DNA of 64,000 bases from CAXXOK01 sp964497495 (GCA_964497495.1 CAZCCZ010000003.1:77812-141811); one strand, 5' to 3'; positions 16,515 to 25,506 are shown, counted from the first letter of the stretch. The notes: generated by a model not told the origin, from the letters alone. A program made the numbers and translations.

Positions 16515-16544
16515 ATTATAACAGGTTAAACCTGCCAACAGTAA
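16515..16544 (-). promoter_or_regulatory. promoter with embedded palindromic operator, upstream of the DUF4332-like gene
   Basis: On the minus strand, TTACTG (16544-16539), an 18-nt spacer and TATAAT (16520-16515). A perfect palindrome CAGGTT-A-AACCTG (16522-16534) fills the spacer, a classic repressor position. Confidence 0.6.
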
Positions 16545-16619
16545 GTCGGCTTTTGTTTCGGGACGGAACGAAGAGTTTAAACTCCCTGACGAGAGAAACC
16601 CGTTGGGAGGCTGCGTACC

Positions 16620-17240
16620 ATGACGAACGCGTACTCCGGAACCAGACATTTTACCCTTGCCGAGGTGTACCTGGCGGGCTACCGCATGTTCCGCTCGCTG
16701 CCGACCTTCCGGCGCGGACGCAGGAACGGCCTGCTGCCCCGGCATTTTTCGGAACGCCTGATGTTAACCGTAACGGAGGTCAACCGTTGCGCCGTGTGCT
16801 CGTACGCGCACACGAAAATGGCGCTGGAAATGGGCATGGAGCCGAAAGAGATCGAAGCCATGCTCTCCGGCGACCTTGCCGGAGCCGACCCGGAGGAATT
16901 GCCTGCGCTCCTGTTCGCGCAGCATTACGCGGAAAGCCGCGGCAGACCCTCCGAAGCGGCGTGGCTCGCCGTTACGGCCCGCTACGGCGAGGCGAAGGCG
17001 TACGCCGTGCTGGGTGCCGTACGCATGATGACGGTGGGCAACCTGTACGGAATCCCGCTCGGGGGCTTTGTTTCCCGCCTTACCCGAAAACCCTTACAGC
17101 CGCGGGACAGCCGCGGAAGCCTCGCGTGCGAGGTCGCCGTGCTGCTGTCTCCGCTCGTTTTCCTGCCGTGCGCGGCTGCTCACGCCCTGGCTGCTGCGGC
17201 CGTGGGCGCGCCGGTACTGGTTACGGAATCGGAACCGTAG
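16620..17240 (+). CDS. carboxymuconolactone decarboxylase / AhpD-like family protein
   Basis: A 206-aa protein with the redox motif of the AhpD fold: EVNRCAVCSYAHTKMALEMG (about residues 54-74) contains Cys-x-x-Cys followed four residues later by His, the proton-relay arrangement of AhpD-type peroxidase reductases. An all-helical body follows, typical of the family. The C-terminal ~35 residues (LACEVAVLLSPLVFLPCAAA) are hydrophobic and could be a membrane anchor, which is unusual. GGGAGG precedes ATG 16620. The physiological reductant is unknown. Confidence 0.78.
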   Translation: MTNAYSGTRHFTLAEVYLAGYRMFRSLPTFRRGRRNGLLPRHFSERLMLTVTEVNRCAVCSYAHTKMALEMGMEPKEIEAMLSGDLAGADPEELPALLFAQHYAESRGRPSEAAWLAVTARYGEAKAYAVLGAVRMMTVGNLYGIPLGGFVSRLTRKPLQPRDSRGSLACEVAVLLSPLVFLPCAAAHALAAAAVGAPVLVTESEP

Positions 17241-17334
17241 AAGGAAGACATACGCCAAACATATCAAAAAAAGGTAATGAGGGGGCCGACGGCGAATACG
17301 ATGAACAACATCCTATACGGGGGGAGGAGAAAAA

Positions 17335-18063
17335 ATGAAAAAGCTGTTGGCCATCATCCTGGCGTTCTCGTTGCTTGGCTCGGCCGCGCTGGCCGAAACC
17401 CTCACCATCGATCTGGATAAGGCTACGATCGACGAACTGACCGCGGCCCAGGCCGCGATCGGCGACCGCATCAGCCAGCTTCGCGCGGCGAATGTTCCGG
17501 CCGGCGAGGCGATCAAGCTCTCCGGCTCCGGCACGGCCATCCAGTCCGGCGTGGAGGTCACGCAGGTGCCCGCGCGCATCATCGTGACCGGTGGGATGGA
17601 TGTAACCTTCACCGGCGGCAGTTACGACCTTACCTTCAACCTGTGGCAAAAAGCCTACTCCTGCGAACAGCTCACGGAAGCCGGCACGTACGACGTGCTG
17701 GTGGAGGGCGACGGCGACTGGACGATCACGATCGAACCCCTGAAAGACGGCGGCACGCTGGAATGCAGCGGCACCGGCCCTTACGTTACCGACTTCTTCC
17801 CGCTGACCGGGGCCTCCATCGTCCACTGCGTCATGGATGCCTCTACCCTGGACGAATGGTCGGCCAGCCTGTATACGTCCATCGGGTACGAGTATGAAAG
17901 CTTCGATTCGTGGACGTACGACACCGTCGTCGGCGATTCCGTCTACTCCACGCCCCTCAAGGTGGAAGGGGACGGCATCGTCAAGCCGGTCAAGGGACGC
18001 GACCAGTACTACTGGATCATCGACGTACCTCAGGGTGCTTCCTGGTCGATCAGCCTGAAGTGA
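17335..18063 (+). CDS. exported protein of unknown function
   Basis: A 242-aa protein with a clean Sec signal peptide (MKKLLAIILAFSLLGSAALA, cut before ETLT) and no lipobox Cys. After a short helical stretch (~25-50) the rest is beta-rich, with repeated Thr/Gly/Asp strands (SCEQLTEAGTYDVLVEGDGD), resembling immunoglobulin-like or jelly-roll extracellular modules. GGGGAGGAG gives a strong ribosome-binding site. A terminator follows. No enzymatic residues are recognised; a surface or ligand-binding role is plausible. Confidence 0.7.
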   Translation: MKKLLAIILAFSLLGSAALAETLTIDLDKATIDELTAAQAAIGDRISQLRAANVPAGEAIKLSGSGTAIQSGVEVTQVPARIIVTGGMDVTFTGGSYDLTFNLWQKAYSCEQLTEAGTYDVLVEGDGDWTITIEPLKDGGTLECSGTGPYVTDFFPLTGASIVHCVMDASTLDEWSASLYTSIGYEYESFDSWTYDTVVGDSVYSTPLKVEGDGIVKPVKGRDQYYWIIDVPQGASWSISLK

Positions 18064-18823
18064 CGAAGACGTTCTCCATATCGGCCGAAAGGCCCGCGGG
18101 TTTCGGCCCGCGGGCCTTTATCCTGCCGGAAGCAGGCATTAAGCAATTTCCGTCATGGCCTGTGGGATGGGAAAGAGGATTATTTTTAATCGCGGCGCTG
18201 AAACGGCCCGCGGAATTCTTCGCCGGACGGCCCCGGCGCCCGGCGCGCGGACGGCGTTTACCGCACGGGCAGTAACCGTGATACGGTTTGCACAGGATTT
18301 CGTTCACGCGGAGTTTGCTCAGCTTCCGTGTGTTCGACGCCTGCATCACCAGCGCGGTGTCCGCGTTCGCGCCGGTTCCGGCCACGGCGATAACGGGTTC
18401 GCCGGCCCTCGCCAGCCCGCCGTCTGCCGCCATCAGCGTGATCTCGTAGCATACCTTCACGCCCTCGCAAAAGCAACGGAGAAAGTTGGCGACGACGGCG
18501 GGGGTTTGAGAACCGAACAAACCGTCTGTATGAAAGGGCATCGTCCCGAAATGGACCTGATGGCCGTTTGCTCGCAGCGTTTCCGCCGCGTCCGGAGGGA
18601 AAAGGTTTCCTTCCGCCGAGAAGCCGTACTGATGGGGGACGACGACGAGGCGGATATCCGTGCCGGTAAAATACTCCGCCGCCCGCAGGGCGGTACGGCC
18701 CGTGGTGGAAGCGAGGACGACTTTCCGGATCCCGGTTTCCGCCGCCCGCTGCTTCACCAGGGCGAATGTTTCCAGCGTATGGTCGTCCCCGGCTGTTTCG
18801 AAATAAACCGTTTCCCTTTTCAT
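18050..18823 (-). CDS. pyruvate kinase C-terminal (alpha/beta) domain-like protein with an odd C-terminal extension
   Basis: ATG at 18823 follows GGAGG with 6-nt spacing on the minus strand. Residues 1-185 match the stand-alone family that resembles the C-terminal domain of pyruvate kinase: TIRKVVLASTTGRTALRAAEYF and the AVAGTGANADTALVMQA segment. Members of this family normally stop near the ILCKP motif at about residue 182. Here the frame continues about 75 residues (GYCPCGKRRPRAGRRGRPAK ...) through the opposing gene's terminator to 18050, so the stop may have been lost, or a frameshift hides it (another frame stops at 18258). Function of the family is unknown. Confidence 0.65.
   Translation of the reverse strand: MKRETVYFETAGDDHTLETFALVKQRAAETGIRKVVLASTTGRTALRAAEYFTGTDIRLVVVPHQYGFSAEGNLFPPDAAETLRANGHQVHFGTMPFHTDGLFGSQTPAVVANFLRCFCEGVKVCYEITLMAADGGLARAGEPVIAVAGTGANADTALVMQASNTRKLSKLRVNEILCKPYHGYCPCGKRRPRAGRRGRPAKNSAGRFSAAIKNNPLSHPTGHDGNCLMPASGRIKARGPKPAGLSADMENVFVTSG
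18090..18119. terminator. intrinsic terminator, possibly bidirectional
   Basis: A perfect 11-bp stem AGGCCCGCGGG / CCCGCGGGCCT with a 6-nt loop and TTTAT on the plus strand. It ends the exported-protein gene and falls inside the 3' part of the opposing pyruvate-kinase-like frame. Confidence 0.75.
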
Positions 18824-18952
18824 ACCCGTCCTCCGTTCGTCTGTTTGGATGCCCTCATGATATACTGGGGCCGTACCGCCGCGCCAGTACGCACTTTTCG
18901 GGAACCGGGTACCCGGCGGGGAACCGGGGGAGCCCGGATGGAGGAAATACTG

Positions 18953-19303
18953 ATGATTACGTTCCATGAGAAAACCTACCGTTGCCCCGTAGAACTGACG
19001 ATCAACCTGCTGGGCGGGAAATGGAAGGCGGTTCTTCTGTGGGAACTGTCCGGCAGGACGCTGCGCTTTAACGAACTGACGCGCCTGTTTCCGGACGCAA
19101 CGCGCAAAATGCTGACTCAGCAGCTCAGGCAGATGGAACGAGACGGGCTGATCCTCCGGAACGAGTATCTTCAGATTCCGCCGAAAGTGGAGTATTCCCT
19201 GACGGATTTCGGCAGGTCGTTCATGCCCGTGCTGCTCTCCATGAACCAATGGGGAGAGGCCTATCTGGCGAAAATGGCGAAAGCCGGGATAGGGAAGGAC
19301 TGA
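18953..19303 (+). CDS. HxlR-family winged-helix regulator
   Basis: A 116-aa protein with the HxlR pattern: N-terminal CPVELTINLLGGKWKAVLLW (Cys near residue 11, sometimes redox-sensing), then the recognition region RFNELTRLFPDATRKMLTQQ and wing EYSLTDFG. HxlR proteins bind DNA as dimers and often respond to aldehydes, thiols or quinones. ATG 18953 is chosen because GGAGG at 18940-18944 lies 8 nt upstream; ATG 18938 has no site. It is divergent from the pyruvate-kinase-like gene, its probable target. Confidence 0.85.
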   Translation: MITFHEKTYRCPVELTINLLGGKWKAVLLWELSGRTLRFNELTRLFPDATRKMLTQQLRQMERDGLILRNEYLQIPPKVEYSLTDFGRSFMPVLLSMNQWGEAYLAKMAKAGIGKD

Positions 19304-19541
19304 CGCGCGGCCGCCCCGCGCCTGTACGGTTTTCAGATGCGGCGGGTACGGCGAGGCGACGGTCGGCAGCCCTGAGGCAGCGCCGTCGACCCTTCGAAGG
19401 GCATTGGCGGAGGTTGGCAGATATCCTTCAATACTTAATTCAATTATGAAATATGTATAGATATATGAGACGCCGCAATGCCGAAATCGTATTCGAATGC
19501 CTGATAAAAGGCCATATTGTACAAAATTTCAAGGCGGCCTA

Positions 19542-19584
19542 TTGACACCTTCACCGACGGGTGCTATAGTGTAGAAAACGATTA
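19542..19584 (+). promoter_or_regulatory. promoter and LacI-type operator before the first sugar locus
   Basis: TTGACA (19542-19547), a 17-nt spacer and TATAGT (19565-19570). Immediately downstream, GAAAACGATTAC (19573-19584) has the central CG and A/T arms of LacI-family operators and covers the expected transcription start. A ~145-nt untranslated leader then precedes the LacI gene, suggesting autoregulation of the whole operon. Confidence 0.7.
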
Positions 19585-19730
19585 CTGACCCGGAACGCGC
19601 TGAACCTGCGGGATTACCTCCGTAAACGTCGGAAATTCCCGCAATCGCTTTTCGGTTTTTTAGGCGTACCCCCGGCAACGGCGAGCCGAAACGGACTTTT
19701 TACTGCCGGACAGGGAGAGGACGATGCGGC

Positions 19731-20771
19731 ATGGCGACCATGGTGGATGTGGCCAGACGGGCCCGTGTGTCCGTCGCCACGGTCTCCCGGGTGCTCAACG
19801 ACCAGGCCACCGTTGCGCCGGAACTGGCAGCCCGTGTGCGCAAGGCGGTGGAGGCGCTGCAATACGAGCCGAACTTCACGGCCCGCAACCTGCGCCGCAA
19901 CGAGAGCCGCACGCTGGTGATCCTCGTGCCGAACATCACCAACCCTTACTACGCCAACATCATCGCAGGCATCGCGCAGGGCGCGCAGGAGAACGGATAC
20001 AGTTCCTTTCTATTTAACACCGAGGGCAAGCGGGAACTGGAGGAGCAGATGCTGGAACGTCTGCGCAAGCATCAGGCGGACGGCGCCATCCTCCTGGCGG
20101 CGGAACTGGGCTCGGACTGGATCAACGACTACGCCGCGGAATACCCGCTGGTGCAGTGCTCGGAGTTCGACCCCCGCTTTCCCATTCCGCGCGTCTGCGT
20201 GGATAATTATCAGGCTACGCGGGACGTGGTGGATTACCTGGTTTCCATCGGGCACACCCGCATCGGCACCATCAGTATCGAGAACCGCTTTTTTTCCACC
20301 GCGGAACGGCTGCGCGGCTACCGGGACGGGCTTGCCGGGGCCGGGCTTCCGGTGGAGGAGGACTACGTTCGTTTCGCCCGCGGCGGCTACACCTTCCGCA
20401 TGGGCTTCGAGGCCGCCCGTTCCCTGCTGGCGCAGGAAAAGCGGCCCACCGCGCTGTTCTGCGTATCCGACATGCTGGCGCTGGGCGCCATCGAGGGCGC
20501 GAGGGACATGGGCTTTCGGGTGCCCCGGGACGTGACGGTCGTCGGCTTCGACGACGTGGAATATACGACGATGTTCCATCCCTACGTGACGACGGTCGTG
20601 CAGCCCTGCTTCCAGATCGGGCATACGGCGCTGGAGGCGGTTTGCGGGCTGATACGGCATCAGCCGGTGCCCGCGCAGGTCATCCTGCCCCACAAGCTGG
20701 TGGTGCGGGAATCCTCGGCCCCGTACGACCGGCAATTGGCGAAATTCACATCCCGCGCAACGGGATGTTGA
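19731..20771 (+). CDS. LacI-family transcriptional regulator of the sugar operon
   Basis: A 346-aa regulator. The N-terminal helix-turn-helix (TMVDVARRARVSVATVSRVL) and hinge helix are followed by a periplasmic-binding-protein-like sugar sensor (VILVPNITNPYYANII, IGTISI, VSDMLALGAIEGARDMGFRV, VTVVGFDDVEYT). It is the first gene of the operon encoding a sugar-binding protein, ATPase and permease, and its own promoter carries an operator-like site. The effector is probably the imported sugar or a phosphorylated derivative. The start at 19731 follows GGGAGAGGACG. Confidence 0.9.
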   Translation: MATMVDVARRARVSVATVSRVLNDQATVAPELAARVRKAVEALQYEPNFTARNLRRNESRTLVILVPNITNPYYANIIAGIAQGAQENGYSSFLFNTEGKRELEEQMLERLRKHQADGAILLAAELGSDWINDYAAEYPLVQCSEFDPRFPIPRVCVDNYQATRDVVDYLVSIGHTRIGTISIENRFFSTAERLRGYRDGLAGAGLPVEEDYVRFARGGYTFRMGFEAARSLLAQEKRPTALFCVSDMLALGAIEGARDMGFRVPRDVTVVGFDDVEYTTMFHPYVTTVVQPCFQIGHTALEAVCGLIRHQPVPAQVILPHKLVVRESSAPYDRQLAKFTSRATGC

Positions 20772-20792
20772 TAAAAAAGGGAGGCTATATCC

Positions 20793-21818
20793 ATGAAGAA
20801 ACTGCTGGCTCTGGTTCTGTCTCTTGCCCTGGTGCTCGCTTCCACCGCCGCTTTGGCGGAGGGAATCAAGCTGGGCATCGTCACCCCTGACGCGGATCAC
20901 GGCTTCACCGGCGAGAGCGTCGCGCACGCCCGCGCGGAAGCCGAGGCCCTGAAGGCGTCCGGCGTGATCGGGGACTACATGATGGGCGTGGGCGGCGAAG
21001 CGTCCAAGCAAATCCAGGCGATCGACGACATCCTCACCTGGGGCCCCGACGTCATCATGCTCTGGCCGCTGGAAGGCGATCAGCTCCGTAACGCGGCGCA
21101 GACCATCGTGGACGAGGGCGTTCCGCTGATCATCTACGACCGTCTCATCGAGAACTTCACCGGTTATGCCGCCGAGATCATGGGCGACAACGAAAAGATC
21201 GGCAACATGATGGGCGAATACCTGCTCAACTACTTCGCCGACCAGCTCAAGGCCGGCGAGACCCTGACCTACCTGCTCTTCATCGGCGACAGCTCCACCG
21301 TTTCCAAGCAGCGCACCGAGGGCATGACCAGCGTGCTGGACGCCTCCGAGTACAAGGATCAGTTCAAGCTCGTTACCGACGCCTTCCAGACCGACTGGTC
21401 CAACGCGAAGTCCCAGGAGTTCATGGAGAACTGGCTGAGCACCGCGGATCCCGCCACCGTCGCGGACCTGGACTTCATCTGCACGCATGACGACGAGATC
21501 GTGGACGGCATCATGACCGTCATCGAGGACAGCACGGCGCTGACCAACCTGAAGATCATCACCTCCGTGGGCGGCCGCCGCGAGACCCTCTCCACCTTCA
21601 AGAACATCCAGAAGCCCGAACTGCTGACCTACTACTTCAGCCCCTCCTACATCCGCGAGGCCATCCGCCTGGCCGTGGCGACCGTCACCACCGGCGAATA
21701 CCAGGGCCAGAAGATCGACGGGCAGCTGTTCCTGATCCCGACCATCGAGATCGACAAGAACACCGTGGCCGACTACGAAGCCAGCCAGGAGTACGCCGAC
21801 CGGTACAGCATCAACTGA
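20793..21818 (+). CDS. sugar ABC transporter substrate-binding protein (RbsB/XylF-like)
   Basis: A 341-aa secreted binding protein of the periplasmic-binding-protein type I fold. Signal peptide MKKLLALVLSLALVLASTAA ends at Ala-Leu-Ala before EGIKLGIVTPDADHGF. The ligand-cleft features DDILTWGPDVIMLWP, YDRLIEN and TSVLDASEYKDQ suit pentose- or galactose-type binding proteins. There is no lipobox Cys, unlike typical monoderm Firmicutes homologues, which are lipoproteins. It is 21 nt after the LacI gene, with AGGGAGGC. The following gap carries a strong hairpin without a T-tract, probably favouring higher expression of this gene than of the membrane components. Confidence 0.92.
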   Translation: MKKLLALVLSLALVLASTAALAEGIKLGIVTPDADHGFTGESVAHARAEAEALKASGVIGDYMMGVGGEASKQIQAIDDILTWGPDVIMLWPLEGDQLRNAAQTIVDEGVPLIIYDRLIENFTGYAAEIMGDNEKIGNMMGEYLLNYFADQLKAGETLTYLLFIGDSSTVSKQRTEGMTSVLDASEYKDQFKLVTDAFQTDWSNAKSQEFMENWLSTADPATVADLDFICTHDDEIVDGIMTVIEDSTALTNLKIITSVGGRRETLSTFKNIQKPELLTYYFSPSYIREAIRLAVATVTTGEYQGQKIDGQLFLIPTIEIDKNTVADYEASQEYADRYSIN

Positions 21819-21858
21819 CCGCCGGTAAACCGATCCAACCGTAACTGATCGACAGACG

Positions 21859-21883
21859 GCCGGCCGGCGTCATGCCGGCCGGC
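21859..21883 (+). terminator. GC-rich hairpin after binding-protein gene (likely mRNA stabiliser or partial terminator)
   Basis: A perfect 10-bp stem GCCGGCCGGC / GCCGGCCGGC with loop GTCAT, and no T-run. Equivalent hairpins follow the other two binding-protein genes in this window (41016-41048 and 47661-47692). Confidence 0.6.
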
Positions 21884-21914
21884 TCTCCTTCTGAAACCGA
21901 GGAGGAAACCGCCG

Positions 21915-23435
21915 TTGCTGACTGAGATGAAAGGAATCGTGATGGATTTTGGGCCCGTACGCGCGGTAGACCACGTGGATTTCACGGTGAAACCCGGTGA
22001 GATCGTCGGTCTGCTGGGCGAAAACGGCGCCGGAAAATCCACGCTGATGAACGTGCTGGCAGGCACGTTTCCCCCCACGGAGGGCGAGATCCTGCTGGAC
22101 GGGCGCACGGTGCGCGTAGGCAGCGCGCTGCAGGCCATGAAGCTGGGTATCCGCTTCATCCACCAGGAACTGAACCTTTGCAACGACCTGAACGTATTCG
22201 AGAACCTGTACCTCGCGCAGGAACTGCTGGGCGCGGGCCGCCTGCTGAACAAAAAAGAAATGGCGGAGCGCACCGGCGAGGTGTTCGCGCGGATGCGCGT
22301 GAACATCGACCCCTGGACGGTCGTCAAGAACCTGCAGCCCGCGGAAAAGCAGCTGGTGGAAATCGCCAGGGCGCTGCTTTTCAAATGCGACCTCATCATT
22401 ATGGACGAGCCGACCACGGCCCTGTCCAACCGCGAGATTGAAAATCTGTTCGTCATCATGCGCCAGCTTCGGGCGGAGGGCGTATCTTTTATCTATATAT
22501 CCCACAAGATGCCGGAAATCTTTGAAATCTGCGAGACGTATTACGTGCTTCGGGACGGCAGGCTGGTCGGCAGCGGCCGGATCGCCGACACGACCGAAAG
22601 CCTCATCACGGAGATGATGATCGGCCGCGCGCTGGCCCAGGACGACTTCACGAATAAAGAGTATTTCGGAACCGACGAGGTGGCGCTGGAAGCCGAGCAT
22701 TTATCCGGCGACAGTTTTTCGGACATTTCTTTCAGGCTGCATAAGGGGGAGATCATGGCGTTCACCGGCCTGCAAAGCTCCGGCCGGGACATGCTTGCGG
22801 ACGCGCTTTTCGGCGTCATCCCCTTCACGGGCAGTCTGAAGGTCAACGGCAGGAGCATGCAGAAGGTTTCCATCCGCGGTTTTATGCGCCGCGGGGTGGC
22901 CATGGTGCCCCGCTCGCGCAAGGAGCGCGGCATCCATAACGACCTGAGCATCGTGGACAACAACTCGATGGGCTTTTACAACACGCGCATGAAGAGCCTG
23001 CTGATCAGCCCCAAAACGGAACGGGCCCGCTTCCGCCGCGTGAAGGAAGAGCTTTCCATCAAGGCGGATAACCCGAAAAATCCCATCACCTCCCTTTCCG
23101 GCGGCAACCAGCAGAAGGTGATCCTGGGCCGCTGGCTGGAAACCGACGCGGACGTGCTGATCTTCGACAACCCCACGCAGGGCATCGACGTGGGCACCAA
23201 GTTTGAAATTTATCACCTGATCCTGAACCTGGCCCGTAAAGGGAAAGCCGTGCTCGTGTTTTCGCAGGAGTTCCCCGAAATTTTCAAGGTGGCGGATTCC
23301 TGCGTGGTCATGTACAAGGGCAGGGTCAACGCCGTGCTCCCCCGCGCGGAGCTGACGGAAAAGAATATGATGTATTATTCCACAGGATCGAATTTGGAGG
23401 GCATGAAGCATGAGCAAACCGACCGGGCGCAGTAA
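21915..23435 (+). CDS. sugar ABC transporter ATP-binding protein, two ABC domains (RbsA/MglA-like)
   Basis: A 506-aa protein with tandem ABC cassettes. Domain 1 (about 1-240) has Walker A GENGAGKST and Walker B LIIMDEPTTAL. Domain 2 has a degenerate Walker A region (GLQSSGRDMLADAL) but keeps SGGNQQKVILGRWL and VLIFDNPTQGID. This asymmetry is normal for monosaccharide-type importers. TTG 21915 is the probable start because GGAGG lies 9 nt upstream; ATG 21927 is too far. The last 26 nt overlap the permease gene, implying translational coupling. Confidence 0.93.
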   Translation: MLTEMKGIVMDFGPVRAVDHVDFTVKPGEIVGLLGENGAGKSTLMNVLAGTFPPTEGEILLDGRTVRVGSALQAMKLGIRFIHQELNLCNDLNVFENLYLAQELLGAGRLLNKKEMAERTGEVFARMRVNIDPWTVVKNLQPAEKQLVEIARALLFKCDLIIMDEPTTALSNREIENLFVIMRQLRAEGVSFIYISHKMPEIFEICETYYVLRDGRLVGSGRIADTTESLITEMMIGRALAQDDFTNKEYFGTDEVALEAEHLSGDSFSDISFRLHKGEIMAFTGLQSSGRDMLADALFGVIPFTGSLKVNGRSMQKVSIRGFMRRGVAMVPRSRKERGIHNDLSIVDNNSMGFYNTRMKSLLISPKTERARFRRVKEELSIKADNPKNPITSLSGGNQQKVILGRWLETDADVLIFDNPTQGIDVGTKFEIYHLILNLARKGKAVLVFSQEFPEIFKVADSCVVMYKGRVNAVLPRAELTEKNMMYYSTGSNLEGMKHEQTDRAQ

Positions 23436-24432
23436 CGGCGGGCAAGGCGTCGCTTTGAGGACCGCGGGAAAGAAGCTGTTCTCCGATTACAGCTACATGG
23501 TATCCTTCATCCTCATTCTGACCATCGCCGTGTCCGTGAACCCCAACTTTTTCAAGTGGCGCAACATCACCAACATCTTCGTGCAGTCCTCCATGATCGG
23601 CGTCATCGCCCTGGGCATGACCATGGTCATCTGCGCCGGGCAGATCGATATTTCCGTAGGCGCGCAGGTCGCCATCATCTCCGGCTTCGGCATCGAGGTG
23701 CTCAACTATACGCACGACATCTGGCTGATGCTTCTGTTCTGCCTGGCGTTCGGCGCGTTCATCGGCACGTTCAACGGCCTGCTGGTCGCCAAGGGCCGTA
23801 TGCCCGCCATGATCGCCACGCTCGCGGTGCAAACCTCCTGCCGCGCCATCATCAACCATTTCGGGCAGGGCGGCCCCTTCACCGTGGCCAACGGCATCTC
23901 CACCGAACCGTATTACGAGGCTTTCCGCGCGGTCGCTAACGGAAACGTGGACGTTTTCGGCGTTAAATTCCCGTACCCTATGCTGATCCTGATCCTCGTA
24001 TCGCTGCTCTTCGGGCTCATCATGCAGCGCACGCGCTTGGGCAAGCACATTTACGCCGTGGGCAGCAACGAGGTTTCCGCCCGGCTCTCCGGCGTCAACG
24101 TAGGCCGCACCAAGATCGCCGTGTTCAGCATTACGGGGCTCATGTGCGGCTTCGCCAGCTGGATCTACGCTTCCCGCCTGATGGCGGTGGCGGCCGCCAG
24201 CGCGGGCAACCTGTTCGAGATGGACGCCATCGCCGCCGTCGCCATCGGCGGCACCGCCATGAGCGGAGGCCGCGGCAAGATCATCGGCACGTTCCTGGGC
24301 GTCATCATGTTCAAGATCATCAACAACATCCTGGTGGCCGCGCAGGTGCCCACGTTCCTCAACGGCGCCATCAGCGGCGGCATCATCATCATCGCCGTTC
24401 TTTTGCAAAACGTCCGCGGCGATAAGAAGTAA
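23410..24432 (+). CDS. sugar ABC transporter permease (RbsC-like)
   Basis: A 340-aa integral membrane protein with about 8-10 hydrophobic helices. It has the BPD_transp_2 signature region (AGQIDISVGAQVAIISGFG, GTFNGLLVAKGRMPAMIATL, and AVGSNEVSARLSGVNVGRTK, the cytoplasmic coupling loop). It forms the membrane channel with the double-ATPase encoded just upstream, and the two genes overlap by 26 nt. The next gene, a dehydrogenase, starts 15 nt later. Confidence 0.93.
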   Translation: MSKPTGRSNGGQGVALRTAGKKLFSDYSYMVSFILILTIAVSVNPNFFKWRNITNIFVQSSMIGVIALGMTMVICAGQIDISVGAQVAIISGFGIEVLNYTHDIWLMLLFCLAFGAFIGTFNGLLVAKGRMPAMIATLAVQTSCRAIINHFGQGGPFTVANGISTEPYYEAFRAVANGNVDVFGVKFPYPMLILILVSLLFGLIMQRTRLGKHIYAVGSNEVSARLSGVNVGRTKIAVFSITGLMCGFASWIYASRLMAVAAASAGNLFEMDAIAAVAIGGTAMSGGRGKIIGTFLGVIMFKIINNILVAAQVPTFLNGAISGGIIIIAVLLQNVRGDKK

Positions 24433-24447
24433 AGGAGGGCACGGCCC

Positions 24448-25491
24448 ATGCTCAACATCGGTATCATCGGCTGCGGTAAGATCACGCAGGTGCGCCACGC
24501 GCCGGAATACGCGGAAAACCCGCAGTGCCGCCTGACCGCCTTCTACGACTTTATTCCCGAGCGCGCGCAGGAAACGGCGGAACGGTACGGCGGCAAGGCA
24601 TACCCCAGCGTGGACGCCCTGCTGGACAGCGGCGTGGACGCCGTCAGCGTCTGCGTGGCCAACGCGGATCACGCCGCCGTGACCCTGAAAGCGCTGGAAA
24701 AGGGCAAGCACGTGCTGTGCGAGAAGCCCATGGCAACGACGCTGGCGGATTGCGAGGCCATGGCGCGGTCGGCGCGGGAACGCGGCCTCACGCTGATGCT
24801 GGGGCACAACCAGCGGCTGGCCGGGGCCCACGCGGAGGCCCGCAAACGCGTGGAAGCGGGGGAGATCGGCCGGGTCATCAGCTTCCGCACGACCTTCGGC
24901 CACCCCGGGCCGGAAGGCTGGACGGGGCAGAAGAACTCCTGGTTTTTCGATCCGAAGCGCGCGGTGTTCGGCGTGCTGGCCGATTTGGGCATTCACAAGA
25001 CGGATTTGTTGCAATACCTGCTGGGCGAGCCCATCGTGGCCGTCAAGGCGTCCTTCCGGACGCTGGACAAGAAATACCCGGACGGCTCGCCCATCGACGT
25101 GGACGACAACGCCTTCTGCATCTACCGCACCGAAAGCGGCGCCACGGGCACGATGCACGTAAGCTGGACGTTCTACGGGGAGGAGGACAACTCCACCGTT
25201 CTCTACGGCACCAAAGGCATCCTGCGCTGCTACGCGGATCCCGTATACTCCCTGATCGCGGAACATCCCGGCGGCGAAACGGAAAGGGTCGCGCTGGACG
25301 CTATGACCTCCAATAAAGAGCAGACGTCGGGCGGGCGCACCTCCACCGGCGTGATCGATACCTTCGTTCACAGCGTCCTGACCGGGGAAAAGTCGGTCTG
25401 CGACGCGCAGGAGGCGCTACGGTCCATGCGCGTGATCTTCGCGGCGCAGCGCTCCGCCAGGGAAGACCGGGAAATCATCATCGAGGCGTAA
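24448..25491 (+). CDS. Gfo/Idh/MocA-family NAD(P)-dependent oxidoreductase
   Basis: A 347-aa enzyme. The N-terminal Rossmann fold starts LNIGIIGCGKITQV; the catalytic loop is CEKPMATTLADC (about 91-102) with its Lys. The C-terminal alpha/beta domain contains ADLGIHKTDLLQYLLG, where His and Asp/Lys contact the sugar. These enzymes oxidise or reduce sugars, inositols and their phosphates. It lies directly between the sugar importer and a TIM-barrel isomerase, so it probably catalyses the first step on the imported substrate. Confidence 0.9.
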   Translation: MLNIGIIGCGKITQVRHAPEYAENPQCRLTAFYDFIPERAQETAERYGGKAYPSVDALLDSGVDAVSVCVANADHAAVTLKALEKGKHVLCEKPMATTLADCEAMARSARERGLTLMLGHNQRLAGAHAEARKRVEAGEIGRVISFRTTFGHPGPEGWTGQKNSWFFDPKRAVFGVLADLGIHKTDLLQYLLGEPIVAVKASFRTLDKKYPDGSPIDVDDNAFCIYRTESGATGTMHVSWTFYGEEDNSTVLYGTKGILRCYADPVYSLIAEHPGGETERVALDAMTSNKEQTSGGRTSTGVIDTFVHSVLTGEKSVCDAQEALRSMRVIFAAQRSAREDREIIIEA

Positions 25492-25506
25492 GGAGGAACG
25501 ACGGTC

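Noticed and set aside
18155..18952. Long N-terminal extension of the HxlR regulator frame
   Set aside because: The upstream part is antisense to the pyruvate-kinase-like gene; a good ribosome-binding site supports the start at 18953.
23326..25371. 681-codon minus-strand frame opposite the permease and Gfo/Idh genes
   Set aside because: Shadow of two well-supported genes; no motifs, biased composition.
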